A stretch of DNA of 64,000 bases from Acidocella sp. (lineage in GTDB: Bacteria; Pseudomonadota; Alphaproteobacteria; Acetobacterales; Acetobacteraceae): assembly GCA_031291755.1 (NCBI GenBank), contig JARLIK010000035.1:1-64000 (forward strand). Direction: 5' to 3'. Below, one piece after another: positions 1 through 8,889 of the stretch (the stretch's first letter is position 1; every line of letters starts with the position of its first letter). A program made the position numbers and the translations under genes. Under the pieces are notes generated by a model. The model did not search any database and was not told where the DNA came from. It was given only the letters and a program-made list of their open reading frames with translations.

Positions 1-1
1 G

Positions 2-301
2 GATAAATACAACCTGACCCCGCGCGCCACGCAGATCATCGCGGAAGCGGCGACCGATTCCAAAACCACCAAGGTCACCACCATCAACGTTTCGGGTTAC
101 ACCGATACGTCGGGCACACCCACCTATAACCAGGGTCTGTCGATCCGCCGCGCCAAAGCGGTGGCGGTTCAGTTGATGACTGATGGCGTACCGGCTGCGG
201 AAATCTCGATCCACGGTTATGGCGAAACCCACCTGCTCGTGCCGACCGGCCCGGGCGTGCGTGAACCGCAGAACCGCCGCGTTGAAATCGTCCTCGATTG
301 A
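2..301 (+). CDS. OmpA-family outer membrane protein, C-terminal part (5' end outside window)
   Basis: Only the last 99 codons are present; the gene enters from the left edge. They form an OmpA-like peptidoglycan-binding domain: the GYTDTSG turn, the LS-x-RRA-x-AV helix and the terminal NRRVEIVLD segment are all visible. In this family the domain anchors an outer membrane protein non-covalently to peptidoglycan. The segment is almost identical to the C-terminus of the next gene, with most nucleotide differences at third codon positions, so the two are tandem paralogues. The missing N-terminus is probably a beta-barrel as in the neighbour, but that cannot be seen here. A hairpin terminator follows the stop codon. 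Confidence 0.85.
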   Translation, partial: DKYNLTPRATQIIAEAATDSKTTKVTTINVSGYTDTSGTPTYNQGLSIRRAKAVAVQLMTDGVPAAEISIHGYGETHLLVPTGPGVREPQNRRVEIVLD

Positions 302-352
302 TAATCCGCCCATCCTGGCCGACCGGTACGTGATAGTGTGATGAATACCGCG

Positions 353-384
353 ACAACCCCGGCCCATATGGCCGGGGTTGTTCG
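353..384 (+). terminator. Hairpin terminator after first OmpA-family gene
   Basis: A 12-bp perfect stem (353-364 with 370-381) closes a five-base loop. The T content after it is modest (ttgttcgtt), so termination may be partial. It separates the two tandem OmpA-domain genes. Confidence 0.6.
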
Positions 385-447
385 TTAAGGGGCCAAAGTC
401 CCGGAATTTGTGTTGTTTTTACAACGGCAGTGTGGTTTTGCATGCCT

Positions 448-476
448 TTGTAATGACTTCTATTGTAAGGTTAATT
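448..476 (+). promoter_or_regulatory. Candidate sigma-70 promoter for second OmpA-family gene
   Basis: TTGTAA at 448-453 and TTAATT at 471-476 are separated by exactly 17 bases. Transcription would begin near 483, leaving a leader of about 40 bases that carries AGGAG (512-516) before the ATG at 525. The elements are not perfect consensus matches. Confidence 0.45.
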
Positions 477-524
477 CTTTTCCCCGATACTAATTACCAT
501 AACGCCCTCTCAGGAGCCGATCAG

Positions 525-1613
525 ATGAAGTTTCGCCTTATTCTTGCCGCCGCAACCTGCCTGTCGCTGCCTTTGGTAGCCCATGCCCAGCCTGTTAGCG
601 GCGTCTATGTCGCGGGCGAAGCAGGAACCACACTTGAAAACTCGGTCAATGTCAGTGGCACGATTAATGGTTTCGGCGGCTCCGGCAGGGTGCAGTACAA
701 CCCCGGCTATACGGGCATTGCCAGCGTCGGTTATGGTTTTGGCGATGGTTTCCGGGTTCAGCTTGATGTCGACTACATCCATAACAGTCCGAGCAAAGGC
801 GAGTCTTCCGGCTTTAGCGTAAAAGCTGGCCATTACGACAATAAGTTCGGCCCGATGGTCAACGTTCTGTACGACATCCCCGCCGGCCTGCCGATTATCC
901 CGTACGTGGGTGCCGGCGTCGGCTATCAGTTCTTTAATTCTGATTATGCGGCAACCATTCCGGGCGTAGGCGCAGCATCCGCCAGCGTTACCCAAGGCAG
1001 CTTTGCTTACGATATCATTGGCGGCTTATCCTATCCGGTCGCCAGCGTTCCCGGCCTGTCGCTGACCGCGGAATATCGCTTCATGCAGATCACGGGCACC
1101 GAAAAAGACGAGTTCAGCATCTATGGCGGCTTCCCATCTGGCTCACCCAACCCGGGTGTCGCAAAATTTGGTCCGGAATCGACCCACACCTTTACCGTGG
1201 GTGCGCGTTATGCGTTCGGCGTCGCCGCCCCAATGGCCCCGGCTCCAGCCCCAGCCCCGGCGGCAGCCCCGGCTCCGGCACCTGCCAAAACCTATCTGGT
1301 GTTCTTCGACTGGGACAAATACAACCTGACGCCGCGTGCCGAGCAGGTCATCGCCCAGGCCGCGATCGACAGCCAGGCCGTCAAGCTCACCACCATTAAT
1401 GTCTCTGGCTATACGGACACTTCCGGCACACCCACCTACAACCAGGGTCTTTCCATGCGTCGCGCCAAGGCTGTCGCCGCCAAGCTGGTGGCTGACGGCG
1501 TGCCAGCCTCGGAAATCTCCATCCACGGCTATGGCGAGACCCATTTGCTGGTGCCGACCGGCCCGGGTGTGCGTGAGCCGCAGAACCGCCGGGTGGAAAT
1601 CGTCCTCGACTGA
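525..1613 (+). CDS. OmpA-family outer membrane protein with N-terminal beta-barrel
   Basis: The 362-residue product starts at ATG 525, preceded by AGGAG eight bases upstream; the reading frame is open further 5' but without a supported start. Residues 1-21 are a Sec signal peptide ending AHA before QPVSG. About 200 residues follow with alternating aromatic and glycine-rich strands typical of an eight-stranded barrel (for example YNPGYTGIASVGYGFGDG and TFTVGARYAFG). A proline/alanine linker near residues 230-250 leads into an OmpA peptidoglycan-binding domain (GYTDTSG, LSMRRAKAV, NRRVEIVLD). The protein should link outer membrane and cell wall. Its C-terminal domain is nearly identical to that of the preceding truncated gene. 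Transcription ends at a strong terminator directly downstream. Confidence 0.9.
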   Translation: MKFRLILAAATCLSLPLVAHAQPVSGVYVAGEAGTTLENSVNVSGTINGFGGSGRVQYNPGYTGIASVGYGFGDGFRVQLDVDYIHNSPSKGESSGFSVKAGHYDNKFGPMVNVLYDIPAGLPIIPYVGAGVGYQFFNSDYAATIPGVGAASASVTQGSFAYDIIGGLSYPVASVPGLSLTAEYRFMQITGTEKDEFSIYGGFPSGSPNPGVAKFGPESTHTFTVGARYAFGVAAPMAPAPAPAPAAAPAPAPAKTYLVFFDWDKYNLTPRAEQVIAQAAIDSQAVKLTTINVSGYTDTSGTPTYNQGLSMRRAKAVAAKLVADGVPASEISIHGYGETHLLVPTGPGVREPQNRRVEIVLD

Positions 1614-1632
1614 TTTTACCAAACCTCAAACC

Positions 1633-1665
1633 AAACCCCCGGCGGGCAACTGCCGGGGGTTTTTT
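1633..1665 (+). terminator. Strong rho-independent terminator
   Basis: An 11-bp stem (1633-1643 with 1652-1662), rich in G-C pairs, has an eight-base loop and runs straight into a six-T tract (1660-1665). It lies 20 bases after the OmpA-family stop codon and insulates that gene from yebC. Confidence 0.85.
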
Positions 1666-1734
1666 GTGACACCTAGCAACGGCGCGGGCCTGGGTGGTAC
1701 AAGGGTCAATCTTTAGCTTTAATGAGGTTGTGCG

Positions 1735-2484
1735 TTGGCCGGGCATTCGCAGTTCAAGAACATCATGCATCGCAAGGGCGCGCAGGACGCCAAGCGCGCG
1801 CGTATTTTCGCCAAAATCATCCGGGAAATCACCGTCTCCGCCAAGGAGGGCCTGCCGGACCCCGCCACCAACCCACGCCTGCGCTCGGCCATCGCGGCGG
1901 CGCTGAAGGCCAACATGACCCGCGACACCATCGACCGCGCAATCAAAAAAGCCAGCAGCGCCGGGGCAGGGGAGCATTATGAAAACGTTCGTTATGAGGG
2001 CTATGGCCCCGGTGGCGTGGCGGTGATCGTCGAAGCTCTCACCGATAACCGCAACCGCACCGCCCCTGTCATCCGCGCCGCCTTCAGCAAATCCGGCGGT
2101 GCGATGGGTGAGAGCAACTCGGTCTCCTTCATGTTCAACCGCCTCGGCGTGGTGCGCTATGAGGCCAAAGCCGCCAGCGCTGATGCGATGCTGGACGCCG
2201 CTATCGAAGCCGGTGCCGATGACGTGGTGAGCGATTCTGAATCCCATGAAATCACGGTCAGCGTGGAGGGATTTTTCGCGGTGCGTGATGCGCTGGAGCA
2301 TAAATTCGGTGCCCCGTCGGAAGCTAAAATCGAATGGCGCCCCAACATGACCGTCGCGCTCGATGAAGATAAAGCCAAGTCGGTGCTGAAGCTTTTGGAT
2401 ATTCTGGAAGATGACGACGACGTGCAGCATGTGTACGCCAACTTCGAAATCTCCGACGACATCATGCAGAAACTATCCGCATAA
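1735..2484 (+). CDS. yebC: YebC/TACO1-family translation or transcription regulator
   Basis: The 249-residue protein begins at a TTG codon with GAGG seven bases upstream; the second residue onward ([14 protein letters not shown]) is the family's invariant N-terminus, which fixes the start. The family signature [23 protein letters not shown] is present around residues 87-109, followed by the usual acidic C-terminal domain. YebC proteins have been described as DNA-binding regulators of ruv genes, and YebC/TACO1 homologues as factors that relieve ribosome stalling at proline-rich motifs. Here the gene overlaps ruvC by one base (TAATG), so it heads the ruvCAB operon. Confidence 0.93.
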   Translation: MAGHSQFKNIMHRKGAQDAKRARIFAKIIREITVSAKEGLPDPATNPRLRSAIAAALKANMTRDTIDRAIKKASSAGAGEHYENVRYEGYGPGGVAVIVEALTDNRNRTAPVIRAAFSKSGGAMGESNSVSFMFNRLGVVRYEAKAASADAMLDAAIEAGADDVVSDSESHEITVSVEGFFAVRDALEHKFGAPSEAKIEWRPNMTVALDEDKAKSVLKLLDILEDDDDVQHVYANFEISDDIMQKLSA

Positions 2485-2981
2485 TGATCCGTTTGCTCGG
2501 CATTGATCCGGGTTTGCGTTTCACCGGTTGGGGCATCGTGGAGTCCGATGGCAGCCGGCTGCGCCACGTGGCTGACGGTGTCATTTCAACCGACTCCACC
2601 GAGAATGTGCCGCTGCGTTTGAAAGCCCTCGACGATGCGCTGGCGGAATTACTGGAAAATTTTCAACCCGCCGAAGCCGCGGTTGAGGAAACCTACGTGA
2701 ACCGTGACGCCGCCGCCACGCTGAAACTTGGTTACGCCCGCGGTGTAGCGTTGTTAGCGCCGGCGCGGCGCCATATTCCGGTGTTTGAATATGGCGCTAA
2801 AACGGTCAAGCTTTCGGTGGTGGGCACCGGCAATGCCGATAAGTCGCAAGTTGGTTTAATGGTGCGGCGGTTACTCCCTGGAGCCACCTTGAAACGCGCT
2901 GACGCTGCCGATGCGCTGGCGGTAGCCATCTGCCATGCCCATCACCGCGCCAGCCTGAATGCCTGGAAAAAACTGGCATGA
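2484..2981 (+). CDS. ruvC: Crossover junction endodeoxyribonuclease RuvC
   Basis: The 165-residue nuclease resolves Holliday junctions left by RuvAB. The four acidic active-site positions of the RNase H-like fold are visible: Asp8 in GIDPGLRFTGWG, Glu68/69 in AVEETYVN, and Asp140 and Asp143 in KRADAADALA. The length is typical for the family. The ATG overlaps the yebC stop by one base, and the stop overlaps the ruvA start (ATGA), which supports translational coupling. Confidence 0.97.
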   Translation: MIRLLGIDPGLRFTGWGIVESDGSRLRHVADGVISTDSTENVPLRLKALDDALAELLENFQPAEAAVEETYVNRDAAATLKLGYARGVALLAPARRHIPVFEYGAKTVKLSVVGTGNADKSQVGLMVRRLLPGATLKRADAADALAVAICHAHHRASLNAWKKLA

Positions 2982-3589
2982 TTGCAAAATTACGCGGTGT
3001 GATCGACAATATTGAAGACGGCAAATGCATCGTCGATGTCAATGGCGTGGGGTATTTAGTGTTTTGCTCTAGCCGCACGCTCGCCGCCTTGCCCAACCCG
3101 CCCGGCATTGCGTCGCTGTTGATCGAAACCCAGGTGCGCGAGGATGCCATCTCGCTCTACGGCTTTGGCAGCAGCGCCGAGCGCGACTGGTTCCGCCTGT
3201 TGACCACCGTGCAAGGCGTCGGCGCAAAGGTCGCATTGGCGTTGCTCTCATCGCTTTCACCCGACCAGCTGATCGCCGCCATCGCCACCGGTGACCGTGC
3301 CGCGCTTACAAAATCTCCTGGTGTAGGGCCAAAACTTGCCATCCGGCTGCTCTCCGAATTGCGCGAGAAAGCCGGTGCCATGCCAGGCGGCGGCGGGGCA
3401 GGCGGGGTGGTATTTTCCAGCCCGTCAGCCCTCAGCAGCAACGCCGCCGACGCACTCTCGGCTTTGCAAAATCTCGGCTACCGCCGCCCGGAAGCCGAAG
3501 CCGCCCTGGCCCGCAGCATCTCTGAACTCGGTGCCGATGCGCCATTGGATGTATTGGTCCGCGCTGGCTTGAAGGCGCTGGCCAAATGA
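2978..3589 (+). CDS. ruvA: Holliday junction branch-migration protein RuvA
   Basis: The 203-residue protein has the N-terminal OB-fold ([26 protein letters not shown]), paired helix-hairpin-helix motifs ([15 protein letters not shown] and [14 protein letters not shown]) and a C-terminal helical domain after a glycine-rich linker (about residues 133-140). It forms tetramers that clamp the four-way junction and recruit the RuvB motor. It overlaps ruvC and ruvB by four bases on each side. Confidence 0.97.
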   Translation: MIAKLRGVIDNIEDGKCIVDVNGVGYLVFCSSRTLAALPNPPGIASLLIETQVREDAISLYGFGSSAERDWFRLLTTVQGVGAKVALALLSSLSPDQLIAAIATGDRAALTKSPGVGPKLAIRLLSELREKAGAMPGGGGAGGVVFSSPSALSSNAADALSALQNLGYRRPEAEAALARSISELGADAPLDVLVRAGLKALAK

Positions 3590-4629
3590 GCGAGGATGAT
3601 AACCGCATTGTCTCCGGCGAAAAATCCTGGGACGATAATGCGGAAGCCTCGCTTCGCCCGGAATCACTCGATGATTTCACCGGCCAGCAGGCCAGTCGCG
3701 AGAACCTTAAAATCTTCGTCGCCGCCGCAAAATCCCGCAATGAGGCGCTTGACCATGTGCTGCTGCACGGCCCGCCGGGTTTGGGTAAAACCACGCTGGC
3801 ACAAATTGTCGCGCGTGAAATGGGGGTGGGGTTCCGCGCCACTTCCGGCCCAGTCATTCAAAAATCCGGAGACCTTGCCGCCATCCTCACCAACCTCAAC
3901 CCCAAGGATGTGCTGTTCATCGACGAGATCCACCGGCTGCAACCGGCCATCGAGGAAATTCTCTATCCGGCGATGGAGGATTTCCAACTCGATCTCATCA
4001 TCGGCGAAGGCCCCGGTGCCCGCACGGTGCGAATCGATTTGCCGCCTTTCACGTTGGTCGGTGCCACCACGCGCTCTGGCCTGCTCGCCACGCCGCTGCG
4101 TGACCGTTTCGGTATTCCGCTCCGCCTGGTGTTTTATACCACCGCTGAACTCACCAAGATCGTCACCCGCCTGGCTGGCAAGCTGGCCATGAACCTTACT
4201 GGTGAAGGCGCCACCGAAATTGCCCGCCGCGCCCGCGGCACCCCCCGCATCGCCGGCCGCTTAACCCGCCGCATCCGCGACTTCGCCGCCGTCGCGGGCA
4301 CCGATATCATCGGCGCTAAGGAGGCTGACGCCGCACTCACCCGCCTGGATGTGGATCATCTCGGCCTGGACGCCATGGACCGCCGTTACTTAAAGCGCCT
4401 CGCCGAACACCATGGCGGCGGCCCGGTCGGGGTGGAAACCCTGGCCGCCGCCCTGGCCGAAGCACGTGATACTCTGGAAGACGTGGTTGAACCATATTTA
4501 ATCCAGGAAGGCTTCCTCGTCCGCACCAGCCGTGGCCGCATGCTGGGCGACCCCGGCTGGCGTCATCTTGGCCTGAAACCGCCACAAAAAAGCCCGCCTC
4601 AGGCAGATCTACTGGGTGATGATTTTTGA
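3586..4629 (+). CDS. ruvB: Holliday junction ATPase RuvB
   Basis: The 347-residue AAA+ motor drives branch migration. Walker A is GPPGLGKTT (about residues 62-70), Walker B is DEIHR (113-117), the arginine-finger region is [18 protein letters not shown], and the C-terminal winged helix contains [10 protein letters not shown]. The final ATGA overlaps ruvA upstream, and its stop overlaps the TTG start of ybgC downstream, so ruv and tol genes appear to be co-transcribed. Confidence 0.97.
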   Translation: MSEDDNRIVSGEKSWDDNAEASLRPESLDDFTGQQASRENLKIFVAAAKSRNEALDHVLLHGPPGLGKTTLAQIVAREMGVGFRATSGPVIQKSGDLAAILTNLNPKDVLFIDEIHRLQPAIEEILYPAMEDFQLDLIIGEGPGARTVRIDLPPFTLVGATTRSGLLATPLRDRFGIPLRLVFYTTAELTKIVTRLAGKLAMNLTGEGATEIARRARGTPRIAGRLTRRIRDFAAVAGTDIIGAKEADAALTRLDVDHLGLDAMDRRYLKRLAEHHGGGPVGVETLAAALAEARDTLEDVVEPYLIQEGFLVRTSRGRMLGDPGWRHLGLKPPQKSPPQADLLGDDF

Positions 4630-5042
4630 GCGCCCCTCATATCTTCAACCTGCGCATCTATATCGAGGACACCGACGCCGGCGGTATCGTGTACTACGCC
4701 AATTATCTGCGCTTTGCCGAACGCGCCCGCACCGAAGCCATGCGTGCGCTGGGCGTGCCCCATGCCGGGATGATTGCCGAGCATGGCCGGATGTTTGTGG
4801 TGCACCGCATCAATCTCGTCTATCACCGCCCCGCACGGCTGGATGACGTAATCTCGGTGAAGACACATATCCTCACAATAAACGGCGCTTCCTTACAACT
4901 TCGTCAGGAATTTTGCCGAGACAGCGACTCTCTGGGCGTGCTTGAGGTGTCGCTTGGCTGCGTCAGCCGTGATAATGGCCGGGCCGCGCGGATACCGGCA
5001 GTCTGGGCGGCGGGTATTCGTGCAGGCTTGAGTGAAGTTTGA
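4626..5042 (+). CDS. ybgC: YbgC-type acyl-CoA thioesterase (tol-pal associated)
   Basis: The 138-residue hot-dog-fold protein starts at TTG inside the TTGA overlap with the ruvB stop. The signature [26 protein letters not shown] (residues about 11-36) carries the catalytic Asp of the 4-hydroxybenzoyl-CoA thioesterase type. The family hydrolyses acyl-CoA or acyl-carrier thioesters in connection with phospholipid metabolism and is normally the first gene of the tol cluster, as here, 15 bases before tolQ. Confidence 0.92.
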   Translation: MSAPHIFNLRIYIEDTDAGGIVYYANYLRFAERARTEAMRALGVPHAGMIAEHGRMFVVHRINLVYHRPARLDDVISVKTHILTINGASLQLRQEFCRDSDSLGVLEVSLGCVSRDNGRAARIPAVWAAGIRAGLSEV

Positions 5043-5057
5043 GGAAAGGGTTTTTTA

Positions 5058-5774
5058 GTGGATCAGGCGGTTAACACGGCAGCGCTGGCTGCGCCTTCAA
5101 CCAATTTGTCGCTCTGGGGCTTGTTCCTGGAAGCTGACATCGTGGTGAAGCTGGTGATGCTCATCTTGCTCCTGGCCAGTGTCTGGGTGTGGGCGATTAT
5201 CATCGAAAAAACCATTACCCTGAAGCGGGTGAACAAGGAGGCCAACCAGTTCGAGGACCAGTTCTGGTCCGGCGGCAGCCTCGATGATTTGTTCGAGCGC
5301 GAAGGCGCTGATCCCAGCAACCCGATGGCCGCGCTATTCGGTGCCGCGATGAGCGAATGGCGCCGTTCGGTGCGTATTGCCGGCATCGATATCGGCCGCA
5401 CCGCGGTGCGTGAGCGCATCGACCGCGCCATGAACGTGACATTGATGCGCGAGATGGACCGCTTGGAGCGCTACATGATCTTCCTGGCCTCGGTCGGCTC
5501 AACCGCGCCGTTCATCGGCCTGTTCGGCACCGTTTGGGGCATCATGCACTCCTTCTCAGCCATCGCCGCCATGCATAACACTGACCTCGCGGTGGTCGCG
5601 CCCGGCATCGCCGAAGCTCTGTTCGCCACCGCCATCGGCCTGGTGGCCGCGATTCCGGCCGTGCTGGCGTTCAATAAAATCAGCAATGACCTGGCCCGCT
5701 TTGCCTCCCGCCTGGAGGGCTTCGGCTCGGAGTTCAGCGCCATTCTATCACGCCAGACCGAGGAGAAAGCTTGA
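5058..5774 (+). CDS. tolQ: Tol-Pal proton channel subunit TolQ
   Basis: The 238-residue inner membrane protein starts at GTG 5058 behind GAGGAAAGG. It has an N-terminal transmembrane segment (VVKLVMLILLLASVWVWAIII, about residues 29-49) and a C-terminal hairpin of two segments with the MotA/TolQ/ExbB signature (GSTAPFIGLFGTVWGIMHSF and FATAIGLVAAIPAVLAFNK). Together with TolR it harvests proton motive force to energise TolA and constrict the outer membrane during division. Confidence 0.95.
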   Translation: MDQAVNTAALAAPSTNLSLWGLFLEADIVVKLVMLILLLASVWVWAIIIEKTITLKRVNKEANQFEDQFWSGGSLDDLFEREGADPSNPMAALFGAAMSEWRRSVRIAGIDIGRTAVRERIDRAMNVTLMREMDRLERYMIFLASVGSTAPFIGLFGTVWGIMHSFSAIAAMHNTDLAVVAPGIAEALFATAIGLVAAIPAVLAFNKISNDLARFASRLEGFGSEFSAILSRQTEEKA

Positions 5775-5775
5775 G

Positions 5776-6222
5776 ATGGCCGGCGGCATGATCGGCGGCA
5801 ACGGCAAAGGCCGCGGCCGCTATAAGCCGATGGCGGAAATCAACGTCACACCGTTGGTGGACGTGATGCTGGTGTTGCTGATCGTGTTCATGATCACCGC
5901 GCCGATGATCACCTCGGGTGTGAATGTGAATTTGCCGCAGGCCTCGGCAACGCCGGTGCAATCAGATTCCACACCGATCACCATCACGGTGAACGCGCAG
6001 AATCAGATTTTCCTGCAAAACTCGCAGGTTGAACTGGGTAATTTGGTGTCCACCTTGCAGCAAATTTCGCAGAATAATCAGGACCGGCGAATTTTCGTGC
6101 GTGGTGATCAGTCAGTTACCTATGGAGATATGCTGCAGGTGATGGCCACCATCACCCAGGGCGGTTTCACCAAAGTGGCCTTGCTGGCGCAACAGCCCGG
6201 CACCGCCGCGCCTGGAAAATAG
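5776..6222 (+). CDS. tolR: Tol-Pal proton channel subunit TolR
   Basis: The chosen ATG lies two bases after the tolQ stop and gives a 148-residue protein of typical ExbD/TolR size; an in-frame start inside tolQ was not used. One transmembrane segment follows the conserved EINVTPLVDVMLVLLIVFMI region, which holds the proton-path aspartate. The C-terminal periplasmic domain ends with the usual VMATITQGGFTKVALL segment that interacts with peptidoglycan or partner subunits. Confidence 0.95.
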   Translation: MAGGMIGGNGKGRGRYKPMAEINVTPLVDVMLVLLIVFMITAPMITSGVNVNLPQASATPVQSDSTPITITVNAQNQIFLQNSQVELGNLVSTLQQISQNNQDRRIFVRGDQSVTYGDMLQVMATITQGGFTKVALLAQQPGTAAPGK

Positions 6223-6242
6223 CCTGACGGACGCTACAAATT

Positions 6243-7199
6243 ATGAATAGGGGCATGCGCCGCGGCGCAACCATCTCATTGGCGCTTCATGTGTTGTTGA
6301 TCGGCAGTTTGCTCATTGCACTGCCGACAAAGCCGCTTGAGACATCGGCTGATGATACGGTGAGCGTCGATTTTGAGGCCCCCAATCAGCCGCAACAGGC
6401 AAAAACACCCGGCAAGGTGGCGGCCCCGGCTGATACACCGACGGTGAGTGCTGCCAACATGGCGGAAAAGCAGCCCAAACCGCAGCCGATCGTGGCACCG
6501 CCGCCGCCGCCGCCACCGCCGCCTCCGGCCCCTGACACCACACCGAAACTGCCCACGCCGCCGGCACCGGCCCCGCCGCCACCGCCGCCGGTGCAAAGCC
6601 CGGATGCCATCAAAACGCCGCCACCGCCGCCGCAGCCACCGCAGAAAACCACCTCAACCGTGGTGCAGCCGAAGATTCCCCTGCCGCCCGCCGTGCAGCC
6701 GCCCGCCCCGGCGCAAAGCCCCACGCATCAGCCGCAGGTAACCAAAAACCCCGCACCGTTGAGCAAAACCGTGCTGAATACGCTGGAAAAGCTGGAAGCC
6801 CTGCAGGAACAAAAAACCCCGCCGACCGCCAAATACAACCCTGACCAGGGCGGTGCCCCGAACGCAGGCGGCAGCCCTAACAGCACAGCCAATTCCCGGC
6901 TTTCCGGGGCTGATCGTGGTGCCATCGGCGCTCACGTAAGGCCTTGCTGGACCATCGATGCTGGTGCGCCAGGGGTTTCCAGCTTCAGCGTGCATCTGCT
7001 GGTGCAAACCGACGGCACCGGCACCGTGCGCAATGCCGAGGTAGCGCCCGATGACCAATCGCGCATGAGCGACCCCATTTATGCCGCCTATGCCAACCGG
7101 GCTGTCGCCGCTGTCATGAACGTGCAATGCGCAACGCTGCCTCTGCCATCATATATGTTGGGACAGAACCAAACCTTTATTTTCAACTTCAGCCCATAA
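6243..7199 (+). CDS. tolA: Cell envelope protein TolA, proline-rich variant
   Basis: The 318-residue protein has one N-terminal transmembrane anchor ([18 protein letters not shown]), a long middle region, and a C-terminal TonB/TolA-like domain ([23 protein letters not shown] onward, with [13 protein letters not shown]). The middle region is not the Ala/Lys helix of enterobacterial TolA: residues about 80-160 are dominated by proline, including an unbroken run of twelve. Identity rests on the position between tolR and tolB, the anchor and the C-terminal domain. The protein should span the periplasm and transmit TolQR energy. The repetitive CCG-rich DNA at about 6498-6670 encodes the proline stretch. 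Confidence 0.85.
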   Translation: MNRGMRRGATISLALHVLLIGSLLIALPTKPLETSADDTVSVDFEAPNQPQQAKTPGKVAAPADTPTVSAANMAEKQPKPQPIVAPPPPPPPPPPAPDTTPKLPTPPAPAPPPPPPVQSPDAIKTPPPPPQPPQKTTSTVVQPKIPLPPAVQPPAPAQSPTHQPQVTKNPAPLSKTVLNTLEKLEALQEQKTPPTAKYNPDQGGAPNAGGSPNSTANSRLSGADRGAIGAHVRPCWTIDAGAPGVSSFSVHLLVQTDGTGTVRNAEVAPDDQSRMSDPIYAAYANRAVAAVMNVQCATLPLPSYMLGQNQTFIFNFSP

Positions 7200-7218
7200 C
7201 CTAGCCCGAGGTATCCTG

Positions 7219-8610
7219 ATGAACATGACCAGACGCTTGCTCTCGCTCTCACGCCGTGGCCTGCTCGGCTCGGGTGCCGCCGGTTTGCTGCTGCCCCGCT
7301 TGGCTCATGCGCAGTCCGCTCTGGGCGGTGCTGATACCCCGGCCCCGGCGGCGGCTTCAAACAATGGCCCGGCGATCAACGTCTCGGGTGCGCAGAATGC
7401 CCCGATCCCCATCGCCATCCCGACCATCGGTGACCCCACCGGCGCGCCTTCCTCAATCGGTGCCCAAATCTCGCAGGTGCTGACCGATGATTTAGGCCAT
7501 TCCGGCCTTTTCCGCCCCATCGATTCCGCCAGCTTCGTGCCTAATTCCATCGTCAATGGCGTGCCGGTCTGGCAAAACTGGAGCATCCTCGGTGCTCAGG
7601 CCCTGATCACCGGCGATGTGGCGGACGCCGGCGGCGGCCAGTTGCGAGTCGAATTCCGGCTTTGGAGCGTTACCCAGCAGCAGCAGGTGCAAGGCACCGC
7701 CTATACCACCACGCCGGATAACTGGCGCCGCATCGCCCACATCATCGGCGACGTGGTTTACAAGCAATTGATCGGTGAAAACGGCTATTTCGATTCCCGC
7801 GTGGCCTATATTTCCGAAGCCGGCCCGGTCACCAGCCCGGTCCGCCGCCTCGCGGTGATGGATTATGATGGTGCCAACAATAAATTCCTCACCAACGGCG
7901 ATTCCATGGCGCTGTCGCCGCAGTTCAACCCCACCCGCCAGCAGCTCGCCTTCGTTAGCTTCCAGAATAACCAGCCGCGGGTTTATTTATTTGATTTGCA
8001 GACCGGCCATCAATCGCTGGTCGGCAGCTTCGGTGAAATGACCATCGGGCCGAAATTCTCACCCGATGGTAATTCGCTGCTGATGTCCGTCTCGCGCGGT
8101 AATGGGGCTGCCCTCGTCAAAGTCAGCGCCAGTGGTGGCGGGATGCAGCAGCTTACCGATTCTTCCTCGATCAACGTCACCCCCAGCTATTCGCCTGACG
8201 GCTCGCAAATCGCCTTCAACTCCGACCGCGACGGCAACCAGCAATTGTTCGTGATGAATTCTGATGGCTCAGGCGTAAAACGCATCAGCTTTGGTGATGG
8301 CCAATATGCCGAACCCGCCTGGTCCCCGCGCGGAGACCTCATCGCCTACACCCGCTGGGGCTCTGGCGGTTTCTCGATCGGTGTCATGCAGCCTGATGGC
8401 TCGGGTGAGCGCATCCTCTCCCAGGGCTTCCTGGTGGAAAGCGCCACCTTCTGCCCGAACGGCCGCGTCATCATGTTCTACCGCCAAACCCCCAGCATCT
8501 CCGGCCACGATTCCCGCCTCGTCACCATCGGCATCGACGGCTTCAACGAGCGCCTGGTCGATACCCCCACCAACGCCTCCGACCCCTCATGGTCACCTTT
8601 GTTGTCTTGA
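7219..8610 (+). CDS. tolB: Tol-Pal periplasmic beta-propeller protein TolB
   Basis: The 463-residue product has the TolB N-terminal domain (residues about 45-190) followed by propeller repeats with the recognisable SPDG/WSPRGD motifs ([39 protein letters not shown]). The signal peptide contains SRRGLLG ahead of a hydrophobic stretch and AHA cleavage region, resembling a twin-arginine signal rather than a plain Sec signal. TolB normally binds Pal at the outer membrane, but no pal gene follows here; the operon ends at a large palindrome. Confidence 0.95.
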   Translation: MNMTRRLLSLSRRGLLGSGAAGLLLPRLAHAQSALGGADTPAPAAASNNGPAINVSGAQNAPIPIAIPTIGDPTGAPSSIGAQISQVLTDDLGHSGLFRPIDSASFVPNSIVNGVPVWQNWSILGAQALITGDVADAGGGQLRVEFRLWSVTQQQQVQGTAYTTTPDNWRRIAHIIGDVVYKQLIGENGYFDSRVAYISEAGPVTSPVRRLAVMDYDGANNKFLTNGDSMALSPQFNPTRQQLAFVSFQNNQPRVYLFDLQTGHQSLVGSFGEMTIGPKFSPDGNSLLMSVSRGNGAALVKVSASGGGMQQLTDSSSINVTPSYSPDGSQIAFNSDRDGNQQLFVMNSDGSGVKRISFGDGQYAEPAWSPRGDLIAYTRWGSGGFSIGVMQPDGSGERILSQGFLVESATFCPNGRVIMFYRQTPSISGHDSRLVTIGIDGFNERLVDTPTNASDPSWSPLLS

Positions 8611-8628
8611 CGGGTAATTAGGAAGCAG

Positions 8629-8702
8629 CTTTCGGTCATTCCCGCGCAAGCGGGAACCTTCTCAAGGTGGGAGGTTCCCGCTTGCGCGGGAATGACCGAA
8701 AG
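8629..8702. repeat. REP-like long palindrome, probable bidirectional terminator
   Basis: Two perfect 31-bp inverted arms (8629-8659 and 8672-8702) flank a 12-base loop. Each arm contains its own smaller palindrome (cccgcgcaagcggg). The arrangement, starting 19 bases after the tolB stop, resembles the dispersed intergenic palindromes seen in many proteobacterial genomes. As RNA it would form a very stable stem and end tol transcription. No second copy was noticed in this window. Confidence 0.8.
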
Positions 8703-8889
8703 GGTTACCACCCATACGCCAGCCAAGGGTTGCCATCAGGGCCGGGGTTTGGCATAGGGCGCGGGTTCGCATGGTGCGGACAAATTCACACGCAGGGTGC
8801 CTTGCCTGGGGTTCTACCCTTTGGTCCGGTGCCGAGAGGCCTGATCCTGCGGAGGTTTAACCGGATTTAGACAAGGAAAGGGTGCTATC
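8703..8889 (+). promoter_or_regulatory. Long GC-rich leader region upstream of rpsB
   Basis: This 187-base stretch between the palindrome and rpsB holds no credible ORF. It is GC-rich and contains short complementary segments, and a decoy GGAGG at 8851-8855 lies about 35 bases before the ATG with no start codon behind it; the working site is AAGGAAAGG just upstream of 8890. In other bacteria rpsB leaders bind ribosomal protein S2 for autoregulation, and this region could do the same, but I recognise no specific fold. Confidence 0.3.

Noticed and set aside
1123-1716. Alternative-frame open frames over the OmpA-family gene
   Set aside because: They are arginine/proline-rich frame shadows of a gene with clear homology; high GC content makes such frames common.
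6490-6680. CCG-rich repetitive DNA, possible microsatellite or CRISPR-like tract
   Set aside because: It is in frame within tolA and encodes the proline-rich arm; there are no spacers or regular repeat units.
8667-8870. Small open frame in the rpsB leader
   Set aside because: It starts in the palindrome loop, has no ribosome site, and resembles no protein; composition follows the GC background.
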